This document shows, piece after piece, positions 1 to 5,857 of a stretch of 6,948 bases of DNA (position 1 is its first letter; each line of letters begins with the position of its first letter). The DNA is taken from NCBI GenBank assembly GCA_030637365.1, contig DAOWGR010000012.1:1-6948 (forward strand). Direction: 5' to 3'. The translations under genes and the position numbers were made by a program. The DNA comes from Elusimicrobiota bacterium. Its GTDB lineage: Bacteria; Elusimicrobiota; Elusimicrobia; Elusimicrobiales; UBA9959. The notes beneath the pieces were generated by a model. It was not told the DNA's origin. It saw only the letters and a program-made list of their open reading frames with translations, and ran no database searches.

Positions 1-45
1 ATTGCGGATACCGAGAACGGATATTTTCCGCCAATCAAATTATAA
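1..45 (+). CDS. Possible C-terminal tail of an upstream gene (partial)
   Basis: Frame 1 is open from the window edge to a TAA at 43-45 and reads IADTENGYFPPIKL. The only support is position: a perfect palindrome lies just downstream (58-75) and could mark the end of a transcription unit, and no other gene begins before 201. The other two forward frames also stop within 58 bases, so the choice of frame is a guess. No family can be assigned from 14 residues. Confidence 0.2.
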   Translation: MADTENGYFPPIKL

Positions 46-57
46 CCTAAGAATTTA

Positions 58-75
58 AAAATCACGCGTGATTTT
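58..75. terminator. 18-bp perfect palindrome, possible bidirectional terminator or operator
   Basis: AAAATCACGCGTGATTTT is a perfect inverted repeat with an A run on one side and a T run on the other, the layout of a short symmetric Rho-independent terminator. The arms meet at the centre, so the two middle base pairs would have to open to form a loop, giving a stem of about seven pairs. A dimeric repressor site is an alternative; the promoter for the next gene begins about 55 bases downstream. Confidence 0.35.
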
Positions 76-129
76 CCATGAAAAGGCTATGGTTCAAAGG
101 GCCTATGCGAACTTAGTTCCAAGTGCTCT

Positions 130-157
130 TTTACAAACTGGTCTGATGAAGTATTAT
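130..157 (+). promoter_or_regulatory. Candidate sigma-70 promoter for the C11 peptidase gene
   Basis: A TTTACA hexamer at 130-135 (5 of 6 against TTGACA) and TATTAT at 152-157 (5 of 6 against TATAAT) are 16 bases apart. Transcription would start near 164, leaving a leader of about 37 bases before the ATG at 201. That start point lies at or after the GTG at 162, which argues against the GTG being used for translation. Confidence 0.5.
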
Positions 158-186
158 ATTAGTGAACATCAAAGATAAGACTGACA

Positions 187-193
187 AAGGGAG
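187..193 (+). promoter_or_regulatory. Ribosome binding site fixing the C11 peptidase start at 201
   Basis: AAGGGAG at 187-193 lies 7 bases before the ATG at 201. This is the best Shine-Dalgarno match near the gene and selects the ATG whose product begins directly with a signal peptide. The in-frame GTG at 162 has no comparable site. Confidence 0.65.
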
Positions 194-200
194 CCGCGTT

Positions 201-1661
201 ATGAAAAAAATTATAACTACTTTTATATTCAGCGTATTTTTTGCCGTAGGGGCAAAAGCCGAGAATTTTTCCGATTTTGCTTTGGAAAATATAAATTACG
301 CGGATATGACGGAGGACATTTTCTCCGGTAATATTCCCGAACCTGTTCCCGCCGATAGAGTTCCGACTGCGGCGCGGCGTTCGGAGTTAAAAGAATGGAC
401 GGTTATGGTCTATTCCAATTCAAAAGACAATCTTCGCTATGCTCAAGTTTGGCAAATGCTTGATATGAAAAAAATCGGTTCCACCAATAAAGTTAATGTG
501 GTGATAGAGGCTGGCATACCGATTAGATACGCTGAAGGAGTTGTTTCAACCACAACCGTGAGAATAGCATTGGGAGAAGGCGCGAATCCTGAAGATATTG
601 ACCGGCATTTAAAAGAGTTTTTTGAAAACGCCAGGGGAGCCATAGATTATTCCGCGCTCAGACCTTTGGCGATGGACATAGTTAGAAGGAAAAAAAATGA
701 GGACATGGGCGACTGGAGAAATATCGCGGCTTTTACCAAATGGGCAAAAACCAAATATCCGGCCAAAAGATATGTTTTTATCATTTACGGACACGGCACC
801 GGTTTTTTTGATCAAAAGAAAAAAAATAAGGGAATATCCATTGACACTCAAACGGGCAATTATGTCACTTTGCCGGAATTTTCATCGCTTATGAAAGCCA
901 CCGGAAAAGTTGATGTGCTTGTGCTGCAGTCCTGCCTGATGCAGATGGCCGAAGTCGCGTATCAAGTTAAAGATTATGTTGATGTAATGGTCGGGTCCAG
1001 CGAGTTAATGTGGTCTGTCGGATACGACTTTACAATGATGCTTGATGCTTTAAATTCATATCCAAACATATCCAACGAAAATTTAGGAAAATTATTGGCG
1101 GACAGTTATGTTGACAGAGCCGAAGCTTATAAACTCTCGGGAGGACATGCTTCCGTAATCAGTATTTCCAAACTTCAGGGTTTTGTTTACAGGCTTGATG
1201 ATTGGGTGATTTCCACAATGGACGCCGATGACAAGAAATCCATTGATGAAGGAATTAAAAAAGCCATCCGGTTTGATATTTTTGGAATTACCACATCTTC
1301 AACTTCCGCTTTGGCCCGCCGCCTATCCATTGCGGGAGATTTATATGATTTTGTGGATATTGTTACAAAAAATCTTCCGCAAGATCTGCCGAAACACAGA
1401 CGCGCCCGGCAAAAAGGCCTGGAGCTTATGGATTATATATCAAATGAGCTTGTTTACTCGTACAATTATACCGGAAAATCAAATACGGGATATGATTTCA
1501 GCCGCGCTCACGGTATTTCAATTCATCTTCCTCCGGTGCAAATGATTTTAGGGTCAATGGAAGCGTTTGAAAAACATTTTGAAACCCTTTATTGGGATTT
1601 GCCGTTCGCTCGCGAAAGCAAATGGTCTGATTTTTTAAATTGGATATATAAGCGTAAATAA
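201..1661 (+). CDS. Exported clostripain-family (C11) cysteine peptidase
   Basis: A 486-residue protein of peptidase family C11. Residues 1-20 form a Sec signal peptide (MKKIITTFIFSVFFAVGAKA, probable cleavage after AKA), so it acts in the periplasm, at the surface or outside the cell. The domain opens near W66 with WTVMVYSNSKDN, a typical C11 start. The catalytic dyad is visible: His198 in YGHGTGFF and Cys245 in QSCLMQMAEVAY, 47 residues apart. A late block, GISIHLPP, also fits the family. Known members cleave after Arg or Lys, often after self-processing; the specificity here is inferred. The ATG at 201 is preferred over the in-frame GTG at 162 because of its ribosome binding site, its signal peptide and the predicted transcription start near 164. 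The gene has its own promoter and a strong terminator, so it is probably monocistronic. The family call is secure; the physiological substrate cannot be told. Confidence 0.88.
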   Translation: MKKIITTFIFSVFFAVGAKAENFSDFALENINYADMTEDIFSGNIPEPVPADRVPTAARRSELKEWTVMVYSNSKDNLRYAQVWQMLDMKKIGSTNKVNVVIEAGIPIRYAEGVVSTTTVRIALGEGANPEDIDRHLKEFFENARGAIDYSALRPLAMDIVRRKKNEDMGDWRNIAAFTKWAKTKYPAKRYVFIIYGHGTGFFDQKKKNKGISIDTQTGNYVTLPEFSSLMKATGKVDVLVLQSCLMQMAEVAYQVKDYVDVMVGSSELMWSVGYDFTMMLDALNSYPNISNENLGKLLADSYVDRAEAYKLSGGHASVISISKLQGFVYRLDDWVISTMDADDKKSIDEGIKKAIRFDIFGITTSSTSALARRLSIAGDLYDFVDIVTKNLPQDLPKHRRARQKGLELMDYISNELVYSYNYTGKSNTGYDFSRAHGISIHLPPVQMILGSMEAFEKHFETLYWDLPFARESKWSDFLNWIYKRK

Positions 1662-1684
1662 AAGGTAATTGAAATTGTAAAGAT

Positions 1685-1719
1685 AAAAAGCCGCTGAAAT
1701 GATCAGCGGCTTTTTGTTT
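1685..1719 (+). terminator. Strong Rho-independent terminator after the C11 peptidase
   Basis: The arms 1685-1697 (AAAAAGCCGCTGA) and 1703-1715 (TCAGCGGCTTTTT) are exact reverse complements around a 5-base loop (1698-1702), with further T residues after the stem. The hairpin starts 23 bases after the peptidase stop codon. Because the arms carry an A run and a T run, it could also stop transcription coming from the right. Confidence 0.9.
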
Positions 1720-1745
1720 GAGTGTTTTTAAAATGAAAAAATCGC

Positions 1746-1899
1746 GCGGAACCGTTTTTTTGTTTCCGCTAAAAAAGGTCGTTCTCCCCGTGTAACTTTG
1801 TTCACGGGACTACCATGCTATGCCGCATGGCGTAGACATCCTTGGAATCTTTTAGATTCCTAAGGGCATAGTTGTCGACACAGTATGAAGCATAGCTTC
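1746..1899 (+). other. Multi-hairpin non-coding element, possible structured RNA or palindromic repeat
   Basis: This gap codes for nothing recognisable but is packed with inverted repeats. A weak one pairs GCGGAA 1746-1751 with TTCCGC 1764-1769. Hairpin 1 is 1787-1808: six pairs, a bulged T, three pairs and a TTT loop. Hairpin 2 pairs 1818-1824 with 1829-1835 around GCAT and includes one T-G wobble that works only in plus-strand RNA. The same bases can instead pair CCATGC 1813-1818 with GCATGG 1825-1830, or CTATGCC 1818-1824 with GGCATAG 1865-1871. Hairpin 3 is 1840-1865: eleven pairs, one bulged T and again a TTT loop. Hairpin 4 pairs GAAGC 1887-1891 with GCTTC 1895-1899. It lies between a terminator and mutL, so it could be a leader, a small RNA or a dispersed palindromic repeat. 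No known RNA family was recognised. Confidence 0.5.
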
Positions 1900-1940
1900 G
1901 TTTATTGTAAAATTGTATTGGATGTATATCGTGGCAAAGT

Positions 1941-1968
1941 TTGGCATAATTGGATATTGGAGTTTATT
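1941..1968 (+). promoter_or_regulatory. Candidate promoter for mutL
   Basis: TTGGCA at 1941-1946 (5 of 6 against TTGACA) and TTTATT at 1963-1968 (4 of 6 against TATAAT) have a 16-base spacer. The predicted transcript would start near 1975, about 30 bases before the mutL ATG. The surrounding AT-rich sequence makes chance matches likely, and CATAAT at 1945-1950 is a competing -10 box without a well-placed -35. Confidence 0.3.
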
Positions 1969-2004
1969 TGAGATTTATTATTTGAGTTTTGGGATTTAAG
2001 TTCT

Positions 2005-3795
2005 ATGTCTGAAATTAATTTATTAACGGAAGATGTTATAAGCAAGATAGCCGCGGGGGAAGTGGTTGAAAGGCCGGCTTCGGTTTTAAAAGAGCTTATA
2101 GAGAATTCCATAGATTCCGGCGCCAAAAGAATAAATATTGAAATAGAAAAAGCCGGCAGAAAGCTTATACGGGTTCAAGACGACGGACGCGGAATGGATA
2201 AAGAAGATTTGATTTTATCCGTCAGAAGGCATTCAACAAGCAAAATATCAAAATTTGAGGACTTGGAAAAACTTGAAAGCTTCGGATTTAGGGGAGAAGC
2301 TTTATACTCCGTTTTCGCGGTTTCAAGGCTTTCAATAATAAGTTCGAAAGAAGATTCGGTTTTTGGCTTATCCATAAACGGCGAAGGGGGTAAAATAGTT
2401 TCCGAAGGCAAAACCCCTCCCGTAAAAGGGACTATTGTTGAAGTCAGAGATTTGTTTTTTAATACTCCCGCCAGAGAAAAATTTTTAAAAAGCGATCAAA
2501 GTGAAAGGGCGCATCTCATAAGAGCCGTGGAAGAGGCCGCCTTATCCAATCTTGATATTTCCTTTTTTCTTAAAATAGATAATGTTGAAATTTTCGCGTT
2601 TCATGTTTCACTTGGAAATTCTTCCGATAAATTATTGGAAAGATCTTCATTGGTTTTGGGGAAGAATCTTTCCAAAAGCCTCATGAGTATGGAAAGTAAA
2701 AACGGAGATATTAAGATTAGCGGACTTATTTCCAAGCCCGACGGTTTTTCCGCGTCCCGCCTTAATCAATATTTTTTTGTGAACAAAAGGCCTGTTTCTT
2801 CAAAAGTGCTTCATCAATCTTTATATAAAGGGTATAGCGGGATTTTGGATCGCAAGCATCCTTCTTGCGTTATTTTTATAGATATGCCGCCTTCCGATTT
2901 TGATGTTAATATTCATCCTCAAAAAAAAGACGTAAAATTCAAAAAAGACGGAGATATTTTTAAAATTATTTCCAATTCTGTTTTTGCCAAAATTCAAAAA
3001 ATAGAAGCGCCTACATCTTTTCCTGAAAATAAAAATAATAATTTTGACGGCAATATTAATTTGATAAGCGCTATTGCCGAACCCTCCGCCGCTTTGGCCG
3101 TGTCGGATGGAACAACTTTCGCTTTAAAAGACGCGGAATTAACGCAAGGCGGACTTTTTCCGCAAGCCATTGTTTCTTCCGATAATTCGAGGGAAGATTC
3201 ATGGTATCGGGAGCCGATTATTTATTTGGGCCAGATTGCGCGCAGTTATCTTGTTTTTGAATCCGGCAGAGGCCTGCTTCTTATTGATCAGCACGCGGCT
3301 CAGGAAAGAGTTTTGTTTGAAAAATATCTTGATGAATTTTCCGCCGATAAAATAAAAGTTCAGCCATTGCTTTCGCCGGTTACGGTAGAACTTTCAAGGT
3401 CGCAGATTGAAAACGCCATGAGATGGAAAGAATGGCTTGATAAAGCGGGTTTTGAGATAGAGTTGTTTGGCTCAAATACCGTTCGTCTTCATTCCACTCC
3501 TTCCATATTTTATTTTACGCCCGAAGCTTTAAGCGAGTTTTTGAGCTATCTCTCCGAAATTTTGGGAAATCCCGAAAAATCAACCGAAGATTTGAAAAGA
3601 AACACCGTGGCGGCTCTCGCTTGTAAAAAATCAATAAAAGCGCATGACAGGCTTAAAAATGAAGAAGCGATAAGGCTTATTGAGGATTTAAAGAAAGCCA
3701 AAGACAGTTTGCATTGTCCCCACGGGCGCCCCACTCTTCTGTATTTTTCAAAACATGATATCGCCAGGCGATTCGGCAGAACCAATCCGGTTTAA
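2005..3795 (+). CDS. mutL: DNA mismatch repair protein MutL, endonuclease type
   Basis: At 596 residues this is a full-length MutL, the ATP-driven matchmaker that links MutS-bound mismatches to strand removal. The N-terminal GHKL ATPase motifs are intact: ELIENSIDSG (E30-G39), the DDGRGM box (D59-M64), RHSTSKI (75-81) and GFRGEAL (94-100), followed by FFNTPAREKFL. After a variable low-complexity linker, the C-terminal dimerisation and nuclease domain begins near QIARSYLVFE. It has the metal-binding motif DQHAAQERVLFE (D428-E439, matching DQHAxxExxxxE), ACKKSIKA (539-546), CPHGRPT (571-577) and the final FGR. MutLs with these motifs nick DNA themselves; the E. coli protein lacks them and relies on MutH. 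The start is supported by the family N-terminus, but the Shine-Dalgarno is poor (an AAG four bases upstream). No mutS or other repair gene lies in the window. Confidence 0.97.
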   Translation: MSEINLLTEDVISKIAAGEVVERPASVLKELIENSIDSGAKRINIEIEKAGRKLIRVQDDGRGMDKEDLILSVRRHSTSKISKFEDLEKLESFGFRGEALYSVFAVSRLSIISSKEDSVFGLSINGEGGKIVSEGKTPPVKGTIVEVRDLFFNTPAREKFLKSDQSERAHLIRAVEEAALSNLDISFFLKIDNVEIFAFHVSLGNSSDKLLERSSLVLGKNLSKSLMSMESKNGDIKISGLISKPDGFSASRLNQYFFVNKRPVSSKVLHQSLYKGYSGILDRKHPSCVIFIDMPPSDFDVNIHPQKKDVKFKKDGDIFKIISNSVFAKIQKIEAPTSFPENKNNNFDGNINLISAIAEPSAALAVSDGTTFALKDAELTQGGLFPQAIVSSDNSREDSWYREPIIYLGQIARSYLVFESGRGLLLIDQHAAQERVLFEKYLDEFSADKIKVQPLLSPVTVELSRSQIENAMRWKEWLDKAGFEIELFGSNTVRLHSTPSIFYFTPEALSEFLSYLSEILGNPEKSTEDLKRNTVAALACKKSIKAHDRLKNEEAIRLIEDLKKAKDSLHCPHGRPTLLYFSKHDIARRFGRTNPV

Positions 3796-3856
3796 ATTCC
3801 TAATTAGAATCCTGTGAGTTTATAGATTTATTTGAAGCAAGACCTGTCATTATAGG

Positions 3857-3886
3857 TTAGTGAAGTTTTTGCATTTACTTCACTAA
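3857..3886 (+). terminator. Hairpin downstream of mutL, possible weak terminator
   Basis: TTAGTGAAGT (3857-3866) and ACTTCACTAA (3877-3886) pair perfectly over ten base pairs around a 10-base loop. TTTATT follows on the plus strand, a modest T tract. The stem is AT-rich and begins 62 bases after the mutL stop, so termination would be weak. On the minus strand there is no T run after it, but it could instead be a 3' hairpin of the minus-strand element at 3894-4021. Confidence 0.4.
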
Positions 3887-4026
3887 TTTATTGAAGCATA
3901 ACAATTGTATTTACACGCATGACCAAGGTCGCTTAGTACTGCGCCTTTCCCTATCTCACCCTCCGGTATGCCCAAGTCGGGTTCCGAAGGGCCATGCTTA
4001 GCAAACACAATTGTCATGCCTTTATT
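3887..4026. repeat. 128-bp inverted-repeat element flanked by TTTATT direct repeats
   Basis: The element 3893-4020 has imperfect terminal inverted repeats of about 30 bases (3894-3924 against 3990-4021). It is bounded on both sides by TTTATT (3887-3892 and 4021-4026), which would fit a 6-bp target duplication left by a small non-autonomous mobile element. The flank is AT-rich, so a chance match of six bases is quite possible, and the innermost flanking base also pairs within the helix. No transposase is present in the window. The interior (about 65 bases) is clearly richer in G and C than its surroundings. Confidence 0.4.
3894..4021 (-). ncRNA. Putative structured small RNA on the minus strand, family unknown
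   Basis: Read on the minus strand, bases 4021 to 4001 pair without interruption with 3894 to 3914 (21 pairs). After a bulge at 4000, one pair and one mismatch, 3997 to 3990 pair with 3917 to 3924. Five of the 30 pairs are G-U on this strand (4020, 4015, 4006, 4002, 3992); as plus-strand RNA they would be C-A mismatches, so the fold favours minus-strand transcription. Inside, CTTCGG (3989-3984) pairs with CCGGAG (3966-3961), enclosing a CCC/GGG mini-stem. A possible minus promoter lies just upstream: TTGGGG (4068-4063) and TATAAA (4045-4040), spacer 17, start near 4033. No riboswitch, 6S, SRP, tmRNA or RNase P signature was recognised. A mobile inverted repeat is the main alternative. A 61-codon frame (4068-3883) crosses it but resembles no known protein. 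Confidence 0.45.
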
Positions 4027-4079
4027 TCGTCTTAATTCTTTTATATAGATATATCCCGCCCGCCCCAATTAAGATACAG

Positions 4080-4102
4080 CGGAATTACCCTATTAATTTC
4101 CG
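4080..4102. other. Small hairpin in the mutL-nitroreductase gap
   Basis: CGGAATTA (4080-4087) can pair with TAATTTCCG (4094-4102) with one bulged base and a 6-base loop. It lies between the minus-strand element and the nitroreductase promoter and has no T tract on either side. It may be a regulator site or chance; nothing else recognisable occurs between 4103 and 4150. Confidence 0.2.
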
Positions 4103-4152
4103 TGCCCATATTCAATTACTTAATGTTATGTGAGCTTTTGGGACATTAGGCT

Positions 4153-4158
4153 TATAAT
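4153..4158 (+). promoter_or_regulatory. -10 box of the nitroreductase-pyrC operon promoter
   Basis: A perfect TATAAT lies at 4153-4158, 25 bases before the ATG at 4184. The region 17-18 bases upstream (TGTGAG and neighbours) is a poor -35 match, so the promoter may need an activator or rely on other contacts. Transcription from about 4165 would give a leader of roughly 20 bases. Confidence 0.45.
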
Positions 4159-4183
4159 TGGTGCGCCCTAATTTTTATACAAT

Positions 4184-4738
4184 ATGATTATGGAAAAATA
4201 TTCATTTTTAGAGCTTGCGCGAAAAAGAAGAAGCATAAGAAAATATCAAGACAGGCCCGTTGAAAGAGAAAAACTGAAACTATGCCTTGAGGCCGCCCGG
4301 CTCAGCCCTTCCGCCTGCAATAGCCAGCCGTATAAGTTTATAGTGGTTGATGATAGGGCCGTTAGAGATAATTTGGCCAAAGAGATTTTTTCGGGCATAT
4401 ATTCAATATGTAAATTTGCAGCCCTTGCGCCGGCTTTCGCGATTATAGTTTCACAGAAACAAAATATTACAGCCCGTGTGGGCAATAAAATTCAGGATAT
4501 TGATTTTAGGCAGGTGGATATCGGCATAGCCGCCGAACATTTTGTTTTGCAGGCCGAAGAACTGGACCTTGGAACTTGCCATATAGGGTTGTTTAATAAA
4601 AAGAAGGCGGCTGAAATATTGAAAATACCGAAAAATTATCGGGCTGAACTAATGATAAGCATAGGTTATCGAGATGAAAATCCGAAAGAGCGCGAGAAAA
4701 AGAATTTTGACGATATGGCGTCTTTTAACGGATATTAA
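4184..4738 (+). CDS. Nitroreductase-family FMN-dependent oxidoreductase
   Basis: A 184-residue protein of the nitroreductase family: cytoplasmic, usually homodimeric flavoproteins that pass electrons from NAD(P)H through FMN to nitroaromatics, quinones or other acceptors. The N-terminal FMN-phosphate motif RRSIRKY (15-21) and SPSACNSQPYKF (41-52) are typical. The middle block DIGIAAEHFVLQAEELDLG (112-130), TCHIGLFN and ISIGYRDE near the end also fit, and the length is that of the small single-domain branch. Translation could begin at 4184 or at the second ATG at 4190; neither has a Shine-Dalgarno sequence, so a short-leader start is plausible. It is first in a four-gene operon and the next gene begins 7 bases after its stop. 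The acceptor cannot be predicted; members of this fold also include dehydrogenases and dehalogenases, so the name describes the family rather than the activity. Confidence 0.9.
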   Translation: MIMEKYSFLELARKRRSIRKYQDRPVEREKLKLCLEAARLSPSACNSQPYKFIVVDDRAVRDNLAKEIFSGIYSICKFAALAPAFAIIVSQKQNITARVGNKIQDIDFRQVDIGIAAEHFVLQAEELDLGTCHIGLFNKKKAAEILKIPKNYRAELMISIGYRDENPKEREKKNFDDMASFNGY

Positions 4739-4745
4739 CAAGGTT

Positions 4746-5156
4746 ATGAAAATATTTCGCATTTCAATGTTTTTAATAATGGGAGCCAATATTGTTCATG
4801 CTATTGATAATGCGTCAGACACATGGGGCAGAACAATCAGTCCTCAATATTCCAATGATGTTTGCGCTGATGATAGCGATACTTGCGGCGCGCCAAAAAA
4901 AGAATCGTTTTTTTTTGGCGGGATTTTTAATGCGGATGAAGCCTCTTTAAAAAAAGAAAAATCGGTTATTAAGACGCCTGTAAAAATTGATAAAAAGGCT
5001 GCGGCGCAAAATAAAGCGGAGGCCGGCGTTAAAAACGATTTAAAACCCGTGGAAACCCGGGTAGTATTTTACTCAAATAAACTCTTTGGAATAGTTCTTA
5101 TCGCGCTATTCGGTTTTATGTTTATTCATGTGTATAGAAAACGGAGAAAGAAATGA
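4746..5156 (+). CDS. Signal-peptide protein with a C-terminal membrane anchor, unknown function
   Basis: A 136-residue protein I do not recognise. The ATG at 4746 gives an N-terminal signal peptide (residues 1-19, ending IVHA before IDNAS) with AAGG just upstream; a longer frame from 4674 would run back into the nitroreductase gene and bury that signal. The mature part has two cysteines seven residues apart (C40, C47), a short phenylalanine- and glycine-rich patch (FFFGGIF, 55-61) and a lysine- and alanine-rich stretch (about 69-100) likely to be extended or unstructured. One transmembrane helix (about 112-130) is followed by VYRKRRKK, so the bulk lies outside the cytoplasm with a short basic tail inside. 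The stop overlaps the next start by four bases, suggesting the two products are made together. Positions 4891-4920 hold an inverted repeat with a run of nine T. It could be an accessory subunit of the next membrane protein, which is inference only. Confidence 0.75.
   Translation: MKIFRISMFLIMGANIVHAIDNASDTWGRTISPQYSNDVCADDSDTCGAPKKESFFFGGIFNADEASLKKEKSVIKTPVKIDKKAAAQNKAEAGVKNDLKPVETRVVFYSNKLFGIVLIALFGFMFIHVYRKRRKK
4891..4920. repeat. Inverted repeat with A7/T9 runs inside the 136-aa gene
   Basis: CGCCAAAAAAA (4891-4901) pairs with the last seven of nine T plus GGCG (4910-4920), an 11-bp stem around an 8-base loop. It lies within the coding region for the segment just after the second cysteine. 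The homopolymer runs are natural slippage points for polymerases. The GC end follows the T run on both strands, so it is not a typical terminator. Confidence 0.5.
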
Positions 5157-5857
5157 TGGATAATCCTTCGGAAAATTTCAAGTTGGCTTCAACTCTTATT
5201 CATTTTTTTCAGGGAGCGGCTTTTTTTATAATGGGCGGTATAATCCTTTGTATCCAAGAGAAAGAAGAAGTTCGGGAGAAAATTAAATTTGTCGCTCCGC
5301 TCGCTTTTATTGCCGCCGGAGCTTTATCATTGTTGGCGATAATTATTGTGGTGGGAGATTGGAGCTTTGACTTCGCTATCTCCGTTATGAAAATCAAACC
5401 CGGATTTTTTATTTTCATGGCCTTATCTTGCGTGTTTATATCCGCCGGGTTTTCAGGCGTTTTATTTGAGTCGGACCGAAAAAAAAATAAATTCTGGGGA
5501 TATGCTTATTGGATTTTTATTTTTACCATAGCCGTTCTTTACGCGATTATGCCTTTCCGCGTTAATGATGAAGCGAGGGTTTTTGTTATGGCAAATCATA
5601 TCGCCATGGCAATCACTTTAACAATGGCTCTTGTTTTGAAAATAAGCGAATTTTTCACGGAAAAGAAAATCATTAAGATTTTGGGCATTATTTTTTTACT
5701 TATAACCTCTTTTCAATTACTGATTTATAAAGAAAATGCCGATTCTTTTAAACACAGGATAGTTACAATTAAATCTGAAAGCGGAGATATGGAAAAAGCC
5801 AAAAAAGAATATAAGGATAATGACAAAACTACTGATAAAAAACGGCATAGTAATTGA
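5153..5857 (+). CDS. Six-helix integral membrane protein, unknown function
   Basis: A 234-residue protein with no recognised family. Hydrophobic segments suggest six transmembrane helices at about 13-35, 46-70, 83-105, 114-135, 142-168 and 172-193, followed by a strongly charged C-terminal tail of about 40 residues rich in Lys, Asp and Glu. The even helix number would place both ends on the same side; positive loops (REKIKF, ESDRKKNKF) suggest the cytoplasm. Histidines lie in helices 1 and 5 (LIHFFQG, ANHIAMA), but two are not enough to infer haem or metal binding. The start ATGATG at 5153 has GGAG six bases upstream (5143-5146) and overlaps the previous stop. Its last 38 bases overlap the start of pyrC, so the charged tail shares DNA with the pyrC ribosome binding site and first codons. 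No transporter signature or catalytic motif was seen. Confidence 0.8.
   Translation: MMDNPSENFKLASTLIHFFQGAAFFIMGGIILCIQEKEEVREKIKFVAPLAFIAAGALSLLAIIIVVGDWSFDFAISVMKIKPGFFIFMALSCVFISAGFSGVLFESDRKKNKFWGYAYWIFIFTIAVLYAIMPFRVNDEARVFVMANHIAMAITLTMALVLKISEFFTEKKIIKILGIIFLLITSFQLLIYKENADSFKHRIVTIKSESGDMEKAKKEYKDNDKTTDKKRHSN

Noticed and set aside
109..119. GAACTTAGTTC inverted repeat next to the C11 promoter
   Set aside because: Five-base arms are too short to distinguish from chance without comparative data.
162..200. GTG start at 162 giving a 499-residue C11 peptidase
   Set aside because: It has no good ribosome binding site, lies at or before the predicted transcription start, and would add 13 polar residues in front of a clean signal peptide. 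ATG 201 has AAGGGAG seven bases upstream.
1932..1946. Sigma-54-like TGGCA...GGCA before mutL
   Set aside because: The GG and GC dinucleotides are one base too close for a -24/-12 promoter.
3883..4068. Minus-strand frame of 61 codons across the inverted-repeat element
   Set aside because: No recognisable family, no Shine-Dalgarno, and the bases are better explained by the 30-bp helix. It cannot be fully excluded as a tiny gene because its codons look unremarkable.
4674..4745. Upstream start for the 136-aa membrane protein
   Set aside because: It would overlap the nitroreductase by 65 bases and place 24 charged residues before the signal peptide; ATG 4746 with AAGG upstream is better.
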